From the NCBI RefSeq assembly GCF_040654195.1, contig NZ_JBFAHM010000001.1, positions 372,001 through 436,000 on the forward strand: 64,000 nucleotides of DNA. Direction: 5' to 3'. A program made the position numbers and the translations under genes. The notes below the pieces were generated by a model. It made no database searches, was not told the DNA's origin, and saw only the letters and a list, made by a program, of their open reading frames with translations. Source of the DNA: Hamadaea sp013361475. GTDB lineage: Bacteria > Actinomycetota > Actinomycetes > Mycobacteriales > Micromonosporaceae. The number at the start of each line of letters is the position of its first letter. The stretch's first letter is position 1. Below are positions 57,305-64,000 of this stretch, piece by piece.

Positions 57305-59827
57305 ATGCGTAAAAGCGATCACAACGTGTTCGCGAATGTGTTGTCGCTGCTGATCTGCGGTGTGCTCGCGGGTGTCGTGGTGGCGGCGGCGGCGTTCCCG
57401 GCGATCGCGATGTCCGGGCTGGCGGCCAAGACGGGCGCGCAGGCGTTCGCGGATCTGCCGACCGAGCTGACGGTGAAGCGGTCGCCGCAGATGAGCAAGA
57501 TCTACGCGAACGACGGCAAGACCCTGCTGGCGTCGATCTATGACGAGAACCGGCAGGACATCGCCCTGGACGAGATCCCCAAGGTGATGCAGCAGGCGAT
57601 GATCGCCGCCGAGGACCACAAGTTCTACGAGCACAACGGCGTCGACGTCAAAGGCATCGCCCGCGCCTTCGTGGCGAACAAGAACTCCGGCGAGACCCAG
57701 CAGGGCGCCTCGACCCTGACCATGCAGTACGTCCGGCTGTCGATCACCTACGCCGCGAACAACCCGAACGACGTCCTCGACGCGGCCGTCGACACGAACG
57801 CCCGCAAGCTCCGCGAGGTGAAGTACTCGCTGGCGATCGAGAAGAAGCTGACGAAGGACCAGATCCTCGAGGGCTACCTCAACATCGCGTACTTCGGCAA
57901 CCACGCGTACGGGATCTATGCGGCGTCTCAGGTCTACTTCGGCAAGGAGCCGAAGGACCTCACCGTCGAGGAGGCGGCCTTCCTCGCCGGCCTCGTCAAG
58001 TCGCCGAGCACGTACAACCCCGTGGAGGACGACGGCTCCACCGACGAGGTGGCGTACAAGGAGGGCAAGAACCGGCGCGACTGGGTCATCGACCAGATGC
58101 TGGAGATCGGGGCGATCTCGGCCGACCAGGCCACCAAGTCGAAGGCGACCGACCTGAAGATCACCGGCAAGCCCGCGCCGAACGGGTGCACGGCGACGCT
58201 CGTCGCCAGCGCCGGCTTCTTCTGCGACTTCCTGCAGCGTTGGTGGATGAACGAGCCCGCGTTCGGGGCCAACTCCTACGAGCGCGAGCGCGCGCTGAAG
58301 ACCGGCGGCTACAAGATCATCTCGTCGCTGGACGTGCCGACGCAGAACGCCTCGAAGAAGAACGTCGAGAAGTACCTGGCCACGGGTAAGAAGCACGCGC
58401 TGATGGTGGTTGCGGTCGAGCCCGGCACCGGCAAGGTCCGGTCGATGGCGGTCAACCGCAACTTCAAGATCGACGACGCGGCAAGCCCGAAGAACGGTCT
58501 GTCGACCGACCCGGCGAAGTCGAAGAAGGGCATTCGGGGCACCTACCCGAACACGGTGAACCCGCTGATGAGCGGCGACCAGTACGGCTACCAGTTCGGC
58601 TCGACCTTTAAGTTCTTCACCATGGTCGCGGCGCTGGAGAACGGCTACCCGCTCGACTACACGATCAACGCCGTCAGCCCGTTCGTCTCCAAGTTCCCGA
58701 TCGCGTCCGGCCCCGCCAGTTGCGGCGGCTACTGGTGCCCGGTCAACGCCAACCCGAGCTGGATGAACGGCGTACGCAACATGTGGTCGGGCTTCGGCCG
58801 CTCGGTCAACACCTACTTCGCCGCGCTGATCCAGCGGGTCGGACCGGAGAAGGCGGTTGCGGCCGCCAAGGAACTGGGCCTGACCTTCCGGGGCGACGCC
58901 ACGAAATGCCGCAAGGACGGCGGCTGTGACGATGCCTACTACGCCGCGCACCCGGACGCCTGGGGCGCGTTCACCCTCGGAGTCACCGAGAACACGCCGA
59001 TGGAGATGGCGAACGCGCTCGCGACGCTGGCCGCCGACGGCAAGTACTGCCAGCCAATTCCGGTCGAGGCGATCATCGACCACAACGGGGCCAGCCTTGA
59101 CGTCGCCAACCCGCGCTGCGAGCAGCGGGTCAAGGTCGAGGTCGCGCGGGGGGCCATCGACGCCGCCCGCTGCCCGGTCGGCGACAAGTCGCTGTGGGGC
59201 AAGTGCGAGGACGGCACCGCCCGGACGACCCGGGGCATCGTCGGGAAGCCGATCGCGGGCAAGACCGGGACCACCGACGACGAGCGCACCGCCTCGTTCA
59301 TGATCACCACCAAGCAGCTCTCGGTCGCCGGTATCGTCGCCGACCCGGATTACATCCACAACAACGTCAGCCGGAAGAATCTCGGCGGCAAGGATCCTCA
59401 CAGCGGGGTGGTGAACCCGGCGGTGGCGTACACGCTCCGGGACGCCATGAAGGGCAAGCCGTCGATCCAGTTCGACAAGCCCGGCTCCAAGATCGCCTTC
59501 GGGACGAAGGTGAGCATCCCCAACGTGACCTGCAAGTCCGTGGCCGACGCGACCTCGATCCTCAAGAACAAGGGCTTCACGGTCGACGTCGACAAGAAGC
59601 CGGTCGCCTCGGCCTGCCCGGCCGGAACGGTCGCGGGCACCAGCCCGAGCGGCTCGACCAGCAAGGGCAGCAACGTCACGCTGCAGATCAGCGCGGGTGG
59701 CGGTGGCCCGGGCGGGCCGGGTGGTCCCGGCGGCCCGACGACGCCGCCCCGCCGCAACGACGGTGCCCAGACCTGGCTCTGCCCGCCGTTCTGCCTCCCG
59801 GAGGACCCCGTCCAGCTCGTGCCGTGA
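57305..59827 (+). CDS. Bifunctional penicillin-binding protein (class A) with PASTA domain
   Basis: An 840-residue cell-wall synthase. Order: short cytoplasmic tail, membrane anchor (about 12-35), glycosyltransferase domain GT51 with EDHKFYEHNGVD (catalytic Glu near 102), QGASTLTMQYVR and GYLNIAYFG, then the transpeptidase with SxxK as GSTFKFFT (about 432), SVN in GRSVNTYF (about 499) and KTGT (about 652). A C-terminal PASTA domain (about 725-795) ends in a Gly/Pro tail. It polymerises and cross-links peptidoglycan outside the membrane. By domain plan and neighbours it corresponds to mycobacterial PonA2. ATG at 57305. Confidence 0.93.
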   Translation: MRKSDHNVFANVLSLLICGVLAGVVVAAAAFPAIAMSGLAAKTGAQAFADLPTELTVKRSPQMSKIYANDGKTLLASIYDENRQDIALDEIPKVMQQAMIAAEDHKFYEHNGVDVKGIARAFVANKNSGETQQGASTLTMQYVRLSITYAANNPNDVLDAAVDTNARKLREVKYSLAIEKKLTKDQILEGYLNIAYFGNHAYGIYAASQVYFGKEPKDLTVEEAAFLAGLVKSPSTYNPVEDDGSTDEVAYKEGKNRRDWVIDQMLEIGAISADQATKSKATDLKITGKPAPNGCTATLVASAGFFCDFLQRWWMNEPAFGANSYERERALKTGGYKIISSLDVPTQNASKKNVEKYLATGKKHALMVVAVEPGTGKVRSMAVNRNFKIDDAASPKNGLSTDPAKSKKGIRGTYPNTVNPLMSGDQYGYQFGSTFKFFTMVAALENGYPLDYTINAVSPFVSKFPIASGPASCGGYWCPVNANPSWMNGVRNMWSGFGRSVNTYFAALIQRVGPEKAVAAAKELGLTFRGDATKCRKDGGCDDAYYAAHPDAWGAFTLGVTENTPMEMANALATLAADGKYCQPIPVEAIIDHNGASLDVANPRCEQRVKVEVARGAIDAARCPVGDKSLWGKCEDGTARTTRGIVGKPIAGKTGTTDDERTASFMITTKQLSVAGIVADPDYIHNNVSRKNLGGKDPHSGVVNPAVAYTLRDAMKGKPSIQFDKPGSKIAFGTKVSIPNVTCKSVADATSILKNKGFTVDVDKKPVASACPAGTVAGTSPSGSTSKGSNVTLQISAGGGGPGGPGGPGGPTTPPRRNDGAQTWLCPPFCLPEDPVQLVP

Positions 59828-59848
59828 CCGCCCTGGACGGGCTGCTCG

Positions 59849-60967
59849 TCAGAAGATGGCGCGCAGCCCGTCCAGGTCGTGCACGTCGGTCGCCTGCGCC
59901 TCGATCTCCAGCACCGGCACGTGGCCGAAGTCCCGCGTGAACCGCGAGATCACCGCTCGCTCCCGGGCCGCCTGCGCGGCCAGCGCCGCGTGCACCCGCA
60001 AGGCGTCCGCGGTCAGGTCGGAGACGCCGTCCAGCTCCTCCGCCGCCGCCAGCGCGGTCTCCGCGTCCAGCTCCACCAGACAATGGTGTACGCGATTGAG
60101 CACGAGCCCGGCCAGCGGCATCCGTTCGACGCCCAGCCGGGAGGCGAAGAAGGCGGCCTCGCGTACGGCGTCGGGTTCGGGCGCGGCCACGACGAGGAAG
60201 GCCGTCTGCGGATCCTGCAGGACGCGATAGGTCTGCTCGGCGCGTTCCCGGAAGCCGCCGAACATCGAGTCCAGCGCCGAGACGAAGCCCGACAGGTCGG
60301 AGAGCAGCTGGGCGCCGAGGATCTTCTGCACGGTCTTCGAGACGACCCCGAAACCGGCGGTCACGAGGGAGAACATGCTCCGGCCGCCGGCCTTGGCCGG
60401 GGCGAGCAGCAGACGCAGCATGCGGCCGTCGAGGAACCGCCCCAGGCGGGCCGGCGCGTCCAGGAAGTCCAGGGCGGATCGGGACGGCGGGGTGTCGACG
60501 ACGATCAGGTCCCACTCGTCGGTGGCTCGGAGCTGGCTGAGCTTCTCCATCGCCATGTACTCCTGCGTACCGGAGAAGGTGGAGCTCATCGCCTGGTAGA
60601 AGGGGTTGGCGAAGATCTCGGCCGCCCGCCGGGGCTCGGTGTGCGCCGCGACGATCTCGTCGAACGTGCGCTTCATGTCGAGCATCATGGCGTTCAGCTC
60701 GCCGCCGCCGTCGCTGTCTCCGGCGAGCCCGGGGACCGCCCGGGGCGTGTTGTCCAATTCGGTCAGGCCGAGGGACTGGGCCAACCGGCGGGCCGGGTCG
60801 ATCGTGAGCACGACCGTCCGCCGTCCGTGCTTCTCGGCGGCTCTCAAGGCCAGCGCGGCGGCCGTGGTGGTCTTGCCGACTCCGCCCGAGCCACAGCAGA
60901 CCACGATCCGGACCTCGGGGTCGCCGATGACGGCGTCGACGTCCAGCACGGGCTGATCACCGCTCAT
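59849..60967 (-). CDS. ArsA/GET3-family ATPase, second of a pair
   Basis: A 372-residue SIMIBI-class ATPase. The deviant Walker A GSGGVGKTTTAAALAL (about 27-42) has the signature lysine; switch regions TIDPARRLAQSLGL and VVDTPPSRSALDFL, and the adenine-site NRVHH. Mycobacteria have two adjoining genes of this family near ponA2 (Rv3679/Rv3680), annotated as anion-transporter ATPases; they are thought to act as a hetero-complex, but the cargo is not established. ATG at 60967 overlaps the stop of the tandem-repeat ORF (ATGA). Its 3' end faces the PBP gene across 21 bp. Confidence 0.88.
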   Translation of the reverse strand: MSGDQPVLDVDAVIGDPEVRIVVCCGSGGVGKTTTAAALALRAAEKHGRRTVVLTIDPARRLAQSLGLTELDNTPRAVPGLAGDSDGGGELNAMMLDMKRTFDEIVAAHTEPRRAAEIFANPFYQAMSSTFSGTQEYMAMEKLSQLRATDEWDLIVVDTPPSRSALDFLDAPARLGRFLDGRMLRLLLAPAKAGGRSMFSLVTAGFGVVSKTVQKILGAQLLSDLSGFVSALDSMFGGFRERAEQTYRVLQDPQTAFLVVAAPEPDAVREAAFFASRLGVERMPLAGLVLNRVHHCLVELDAETALAAAEELDGVSDLTADALRVHAALAAQAARERAVISRFTRDFGHVPVLEIEAQATDVHDLDGLRAIF

Positions 60968-61116
60968 GCGATCACCGTCCTGCGGCCGGCGCTCGCCTGA
61001 GGAGAACTGTGCTTGCTGATGATCAGCCTGCGGCTGCTCATGCCGATCACCGTCCTGCGGCCGGCGCTCGCCTGAGGAGAACTGTGCTTGCTGATGATCA
61101 GCCTGCCGCTGCTCAT
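60964..61116 (-). CDS. 50-codon ORF made of two 25-codon tandem repeats
   Basis: Between the two ArsA genes lies an ORF whose product is one 25-residue unit twice: MSSGRLIISKHSSPQASAGR continuing RTVIG, then MSSRRLIISKHSSPQASAGR continuing RTVIA. Its ATG overlaps the stop of the first ArsA gene, and its stop overlaps the start of the second (both ATGA), so translation can pass through all three. The DNA repeats are nearly identical 75-bp units, pointing to a recent duplication. Whether the peptide matters or only the coupling is unknown. Confidence 0.55.
   Translation of the reverse strand: MSSGRLIISKHSSPQASAGRRTVIGMSSRRLIISKHSSPQASAGRRTVIA
60965..61114. repeat. 75-bp tandem duplication
   Basis: Two adjoining copies, each containing GATCACCGTCCTGCGGCCGG and GCTTGCTGATGATCAGCCTG, differ at about two positions (GCGGCTGCTC versus GCCGCTGCTC, and one inserted C in ATGCCGATC). 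The unit length is a multiple of three, so frames are kept. Confidence 0.9.
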
Positions 61117-62096
61117 GCCGCCGCCCCCAGGAGGCGGCCGATCTCCCGCAGCGCGGCGAAGTCGATGCCGCCGGGCATCAGCGGCAGCTCGACGATCGGC
61201 CGGCCCACCTCGTCCAGTTCGTCCCGGAGGTCGGTCTCGATGGTGCGCCGGGCGAGATAGGCCTGCGCCTGCTCCTGCAGCCCGATGACGGTCGGCCGAT
61301 CCGTGGCCAGGCCCGCTGCGGCCAGACCTCGGCGCAACTCCGCCTGCGTCACTTTGCGTACCCCTTCGAGCAACGGCGGATGCGCGGCGTTGACGATCAC
61401 CTTTCCCACCGGGATGCCGAGACCACGCAGCTCGCCGGCGGCGTCGATGGTCTCCTGCACGGGCATCTCCTCCAGCAGGGTGACCAGGTGGACCGCGGTC
61501 ATGGGGGAGCGCAGGAGGGCCGCGACGCCCTCGCTCTGGGTCTTGATCGGCCCCATCTTGGCCAGTTTGGCGGCCTCGGCGGTGACGTTGAGGAAGCGGC
61601 CGATCCGCCCGGTGGGCGGGGCGTCGAGGACGACCGCGTGGTAGACCCGTTTGCCCTGCCCGTCGGTCCGGGTGGTGGCCTCCTTGACCTTGCCGGTCAG
61701 CAGCACGTCGCGCAGCCCGGGGGCGATGGTGGTGGCGAAGTCGATGGCGCCGACCTTGCGCAGCGCCCGCCCGGCCGCGCCCAGGTGATAGAAGAGCGTG
61801 AGGTACTCCAGCAGCGCTTCCTCGGGGTCGACCGCCAGGGCGCGGACCTCGCCGCCGCCGGGTGTCGTCGCGATCGTCCGCTCCTCGTAGGGCAGCGGGT
61901 CGCGACCGAAGAGCTGGGCGATGCCCTGCCGGTCCTCCACCTCGACCAGGAGGGTGCGCCGCCCGCCGGCCGCGAGCGCCAGGGCGAGCGCGGCGGCGAC
62001 GGTGGTCTTGCCGACCCCGCCCTTCCCGGTGACCACATGGAGGCGGGCCGGCCACTGGTTGGCGGCCGGCCCGTCGCTCGAAGCCGAGGTAGTCAC
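61113..62096 (-). CDS. ArsA/GET3-family ATPase, first of a pair
   Basis: A 327-residue ATPase. The N-terminal strand ARLHVVTGKGGVGKTTVAAALAL holds the deviant Walker A (about 22-34); TLLVEVEDRQGIAQLFG replaces the usual DPA switch, a known variation of this subgroup; VVLDAPPTGRIGRFL is switch II. It is the paralogue partner of the ATPase at 59849-60967. GTG at 62096 is the likely start, since the sequence before it has no domain. Its stop overlaps the start of the tandem-repeat ORF. Confidence 0.88.
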   Translation of the reverse strand: MTTSASSDGPAANQWPARLHVVTGKGGVGKTTVAAALALALAAGGRRTLLVEVEDRQGIAQLFGRDPLPYEERTIATTPGGGEVRALAVDPEEALLEYLTLFYHLGAAGRALRKVGAIDFATTIAPGLRDVLLTGKVKEATTRTDGQGKRVYHAVVLDAPPTGRIGRFLNVTAEAAKLAKMGPIKTQSEGVAALLRSPMTAVHLVTLLEEMPVQETIDAAGELRGLGIPVGKVIVNAAHPPLLEGVRKVTQAELRRGLAAAGLATDRPTVIGLQEQAQAYLARRTIETDLRDELDEVGRPIVELPLMPGGIDFAALREIGRLLGAAA

Positions 62097-62125
62097 ACTG
62101 CTGAGGCTACCTGTTGTGCAGGTCT

Positions 62126-63145
62126 TTACTTCGACTGCACGTCGCAGACCCACCAGCCCTGGTCGTTGATCGTGGTCAGCACCAGCTCCTGCTTGCTGAC
62201 CTTCTCATCGGCCGTGGTCATGGTGAGTTTGACGGTGACCTTCGCGTCCTTCTCGGTCGTGTCGCTGACCGCCGGGGTGTCCCAGGTGAAGGTGGGCTTC
62301 GAGTAGGTCTCGCCCAGCTTCTTGATCGCGTCGATCTGCGAGGTGATCGTCTTGGAGTCGCGCGCCTGGGCGCAGACCGTCTTCTCCGCGTCGGTGACGC
62401 TCTGGTCCTTGTAGAAGGCCTCCAGGAAGGCGGTCGCCGCGGCCTTGGGGTCGGCCGCGCCCTGCCCGCCCTGGTCGGTGTTCTTCAGCAGGAAGTACGC
62501 GCCGACGCCGCCGCCGAGGCAGAGGACCAGCACGACGGCGAGCGTGATGCCGATGATCATCGGCGCCTTGCTCTTCTTCTTCGGCTGCTCCGGCTGGCCG
62601 GGGAAGCCGGTCGTCGGGTAGCCGGCGCCCGGGTAGGTCTGCCCGGTCGTCGGGTACGCCTGCCCGGAGGTCGGGTACGCCCCGGCCGGGTAGCCGCCGC
62701 CCGAGGTCGGGCCGCCCGAGGTCGGCGGAGTGCCGTACGCCGGGGGCACCTGGGCGGCGCCCGGGTTGTACTGCGGCTGGGTCGGCTGGGCCGGCTGACC
62801 GTACTGCGGCTGCTGGCCGTACTGCGGCAGCTGCGTCGTCGGCGGAGTGGCCGGCGGGTACTGCGGCTGGGTCGGCTGCGCGGGCTGGCCGTACTGCGGC
62901 TGCTGCCCGTACTGCGGCTGCTGGCCGTATTGCGGGGCCGGTGGGTAGGCGGGTGGCTGCTCCGGAGTCGCCGGGTACGCCGGCGGCTGGGCCGGGCTCG
63001 ACGGAGCCGCCGGACTGGCCGGGTAGGCAGGCTGACCGGAGGACGGAGTGTGCTCCGGGTACCCACCTGTGGCGAACGGGTCGGCGGGCGGCGGGTAGCT
63101 GCCCGGCGCCGGATTCTCGTCCGACGGTCGGTTCGGGTCGGTCAT
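62126..63145 (-). CDS. Membrane protein with Pro/Gln/Tyr-rich N-terminal domain
   Basis: A 339-residue protein. The first 190 residues are low-complexity, with repeated PQYGQ, QPAQPTQPQY and YPTTGQ units, a prion-like composition typical of cytoplasmic tails of actinobacterial membrane proteins. A single helix (PMIIGITLAVVLVLCLGGGVGAYFLL, about 200-225, preceded by KKKSK) leads to an extracellular domain of about 110 residues with a cysteine pair (KTVCAQAR, WWVCDVQ) resembling DUF4878/lumazine-binding-like folds. Function unknown. ATG at 63145. It lies 29 bp upstream of the ArsA pair on the same strand and may share their transcript. Confidence 0.75.
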   Translation of the reverse strand: MTDPNRPSDENPAPGSYPPPADPFATGGYPEHTPSSGQPAYPASPAAPSSPAQPPAYPATPEQPPAYPPAPQYGQQPQYGQQPQYGQPAQPTQPQYPPATPPTTQLPQYGQQPQYGQPAQPTQPQYNPGAAQVPPAYGTPPTSGGPTSGGGYPAGAYPTSGQAYPTTGQTYPGAGYPTTGFPGQPEQPKKKSKAPMIIGITLAVVLVLCLGGGVGAYFLLKNTDQGGQGAADPKAAATAFLEAFYKDQSVTDAEKTVCAQARDSKTITSQIDAIKKLGETYSKPTFTWDTPAVSDTTEKDAKVTVKLTMTTADEKVSKQELVLTTINDQGWWVCDVQSK

Positions 63146-63256
63146 TGCTCTGCTCCCCAGTGTCGTATGGCGGCCCAGCATATCGGCCCCGGACAACCCG
63201 GCGCAGCCCGCGTCCCGCTGTCTCACAGCCCGGTCGTCATGGATACCTTGTCTGCT

Positions 63257-63415
63257 ATGACGAAGTGGGAATATGCCACCGTGCCCCTGCTGGTGCACGC
63301 CACGAAGCAGATCCTGGACAACTGGGGCGCCGACGGCTGGGAGCTCGTCGCCGTCGTGCCCGGCCCGAATCCCGAGCAACTGGTCGCCTACATGAAGCGG
63401 CCCAAGGAGGCGTGA
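63257..63415 (+). CDS. DUF4177 small protein
   Basis: A 52-residue protein with the short DUF4177 pattern: MTKWEYATVPLLVHATKQIL, then NWGADGWELVAVVPGP and a C-terminal VAYMKRP. Its function is unknown. In mycobacteria a similar tiny protein is annotated beside the ArsA and RidA genes (Rv3678A). ATG at 63257; it overlaps the RidA start by one base. Confidence 0.88.
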   Translation: MTKWEYATVPLLVHATKQILDNWGADGWELVAVVPGPNPEQLVAYMKRPKEA

Positions 63416-63897
63416 TGACCGAGGTTCCCGCGTCCGGGGTGAACCCGTTCGACCGGCTGGCGGAGCTGGGTCTGACCCTGCCCGACGTCGTCCCGCCGGT
63501 GGCGGCGTACGTGCCGGCCGTGCAGTCCGGCAATCAGGTCTACGTCTCCGGTCAGCTGCCGATGGCCGACGGCAAGCTCCTCGCCACCGGCAAGGTCGGC
63601 GCGGACGTCTCGCCGGAGGAGGCCAAGGAGCTGGCGGCGCGGTGCGCGCTGAACGCCCTGGCCGCCATCGACGCGCTCGTCGGCCTGGAGAAGCTCGTCA
63701 AGATCGTCAAGGTCGGCGGGTTCGTCGCGAGCGCCGAGGGCTTCACCGGCCAGCCGGGCGTCATCAACGGTGCTTCCGAGCTGTTCGGCGCGGTCTTCGG
63801 GGAGGCCGGCCGGCATGCGCGCAGCGCGGTCGGCGTCGCCGAGCTGCCCCTGGGAGCGCCGGTCGAGGTCGACGTCGTCGCCGAAGTCAGCGAATAG
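63415..63897 (+). CDS. RidA family protein
   Basis: A 160-residue Rid (YjgF/YER057c) protein: FDRLAELGLTLPDVVPPVAAYVPAVQ, GNQVYVSGQLPM, ARCALNALAAIDALVG, VKIVKVGGFVASAEGF and the C-terminal RSAVGVAELPLGAPVEVD, where the arginine of canonical RidA binds the carboxylate of 2-aminoacrylate. Canonical members deaminate reactive enamines; the longer N-terminus here places it in a subgroup of less certain activity. AAGGAGG sits 4 bases ahead of the ATG at 63415, which overlaps the DUF4177 stop (TGATG). Confidence 0.9.
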   Translation: MTEVPASGVNPFDRLAELGLTLPDVVPPVAAYVPAVQSGNQVYVSGQLPMADGKLLATGKVGADVSPEEAKELAARCALNALAAIDALVGLEKLVKIVKVGGFVASAEGFTGQPGVINGASELFGAVFGEAGRHARSAVGVAELPLGAPVEVDVVAEVSE

Positions 63898-63955
63898 TCT
63901 CACCGTGCGGAAAAGCAGGTAAGGAGCGTCGCTGAGAGCGACGTAACATCGTGAC

Positions 63956-64000
63956 GTGACTAATGGGGTTGGGGCGCGAGCGGGATGGGGACCGGGGTCC
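63956..64000 (+). CDS. Start of a further gene, cut by window end
   Basis: A GTG at 63956 opens a frame to the end of the window (MTNGVGARAGWGPGS). A hairpin CGTCGCT-GAG-AGCGACG lies just before it at 63927-63943. In mycobacteria a metallo-beta-lactamase-fold hydrolase gene is nearby, but nothing in these 15 codons can confirm that. Confidence 0.3.
   Translation, partial: MTNGVGARAGWGPGS

Overview
This is a GC-rich actinobacterial chromosome segment. Starts are often GTG, and neighbouring genes often overlap by 4 bp (ATGA or GTGA). Several conserved actinobacterial blocks are present: dnaX-ybaB-recR next to the SRP RNA and serine tRNAs, lysC-asd, the tadA-associated protein with tadA, and a wblA/whiB4 - bifunctional PBP - paired ArsA ATPases - DUF4177 - RidA block that I recall in the same neighbourhood of mycobacterial genomes. 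Gene content suggests Micromonosporaceae or a close relative; the species cannot be fixed from sequence reading alone.

Layout. 1-5 kb: peptide deformylase (cut by the window edge), CPBP protease, flavohemoglobin-like reductase, and a large secreted protein of repeated beta domains. 5.2-5.8 kb: tRNA-Ser(GCU), tRNA-Arg(ACG), a mini GntR regulator. 6.3-20.9 kb: DUF6230/DUF6114 envelope pair, DUF885 peptidase, DMT exporter, PHP phosphoesterase, M48 protease with a membrane partner, secreted beta-propeller, tyrA, tadA pair, TetR-thioesterase pair, deoD. 20.9-26.0 kb: tRNA-Ser(CGA), SRP RNA, tRNA-Ser(GGA), dnaX, ybaB, recR. 26.1-31.9 kb: a complete five-gene peptide ABC importer operon. 31.9-36.8 kb: two paralogous AbiEi/Vsr-like nuclease-fold proteins beside copies of a palindromic repeat, a secreted HNH nuclease with a small partner, and a DHA2 exporter. 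36.8-42.6 kb: leuA with a leader-peptide attenuator, an MFS transporter, asd and lysC. 42.9-48.1 kb: lipoprotein, GAF-GGDEF protein, anchored surface protein, two membrane proteins.

48.3-54.8 kb is a small integrated island. A 43-bp duplication of the 3' part of tRNA-Pro(CGG) bounds it, a decayed tyrosine integrase lies at its right end, and its cargo is dominated by a 731-residue protein of lower GC that I do not recognise, ending in a zinc ribbon and a PD-(D/E)XK nuclease-like domain. This is the best candidate for an undescribed (probably defence) function. From 54.9 kb the core genome resumes: metallophosphoesterase, YqeY, wblA/whiB4, PBP, two ArsA ATPases joined by a tandemly duplicated 50-codon ORF, a Pro/Gln/Tyr-rich membrane protein, DUF4177, RidA.

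Three families of palindromic intergenic repeats (A: 3 copies, B: 4, C: 2) and some single fold-backs sit mostly at gene ends, and three of the four B copies lie beside the two nuclease-fold paralogues. The hexamer CGTACG is also strikingly common throughout the window.
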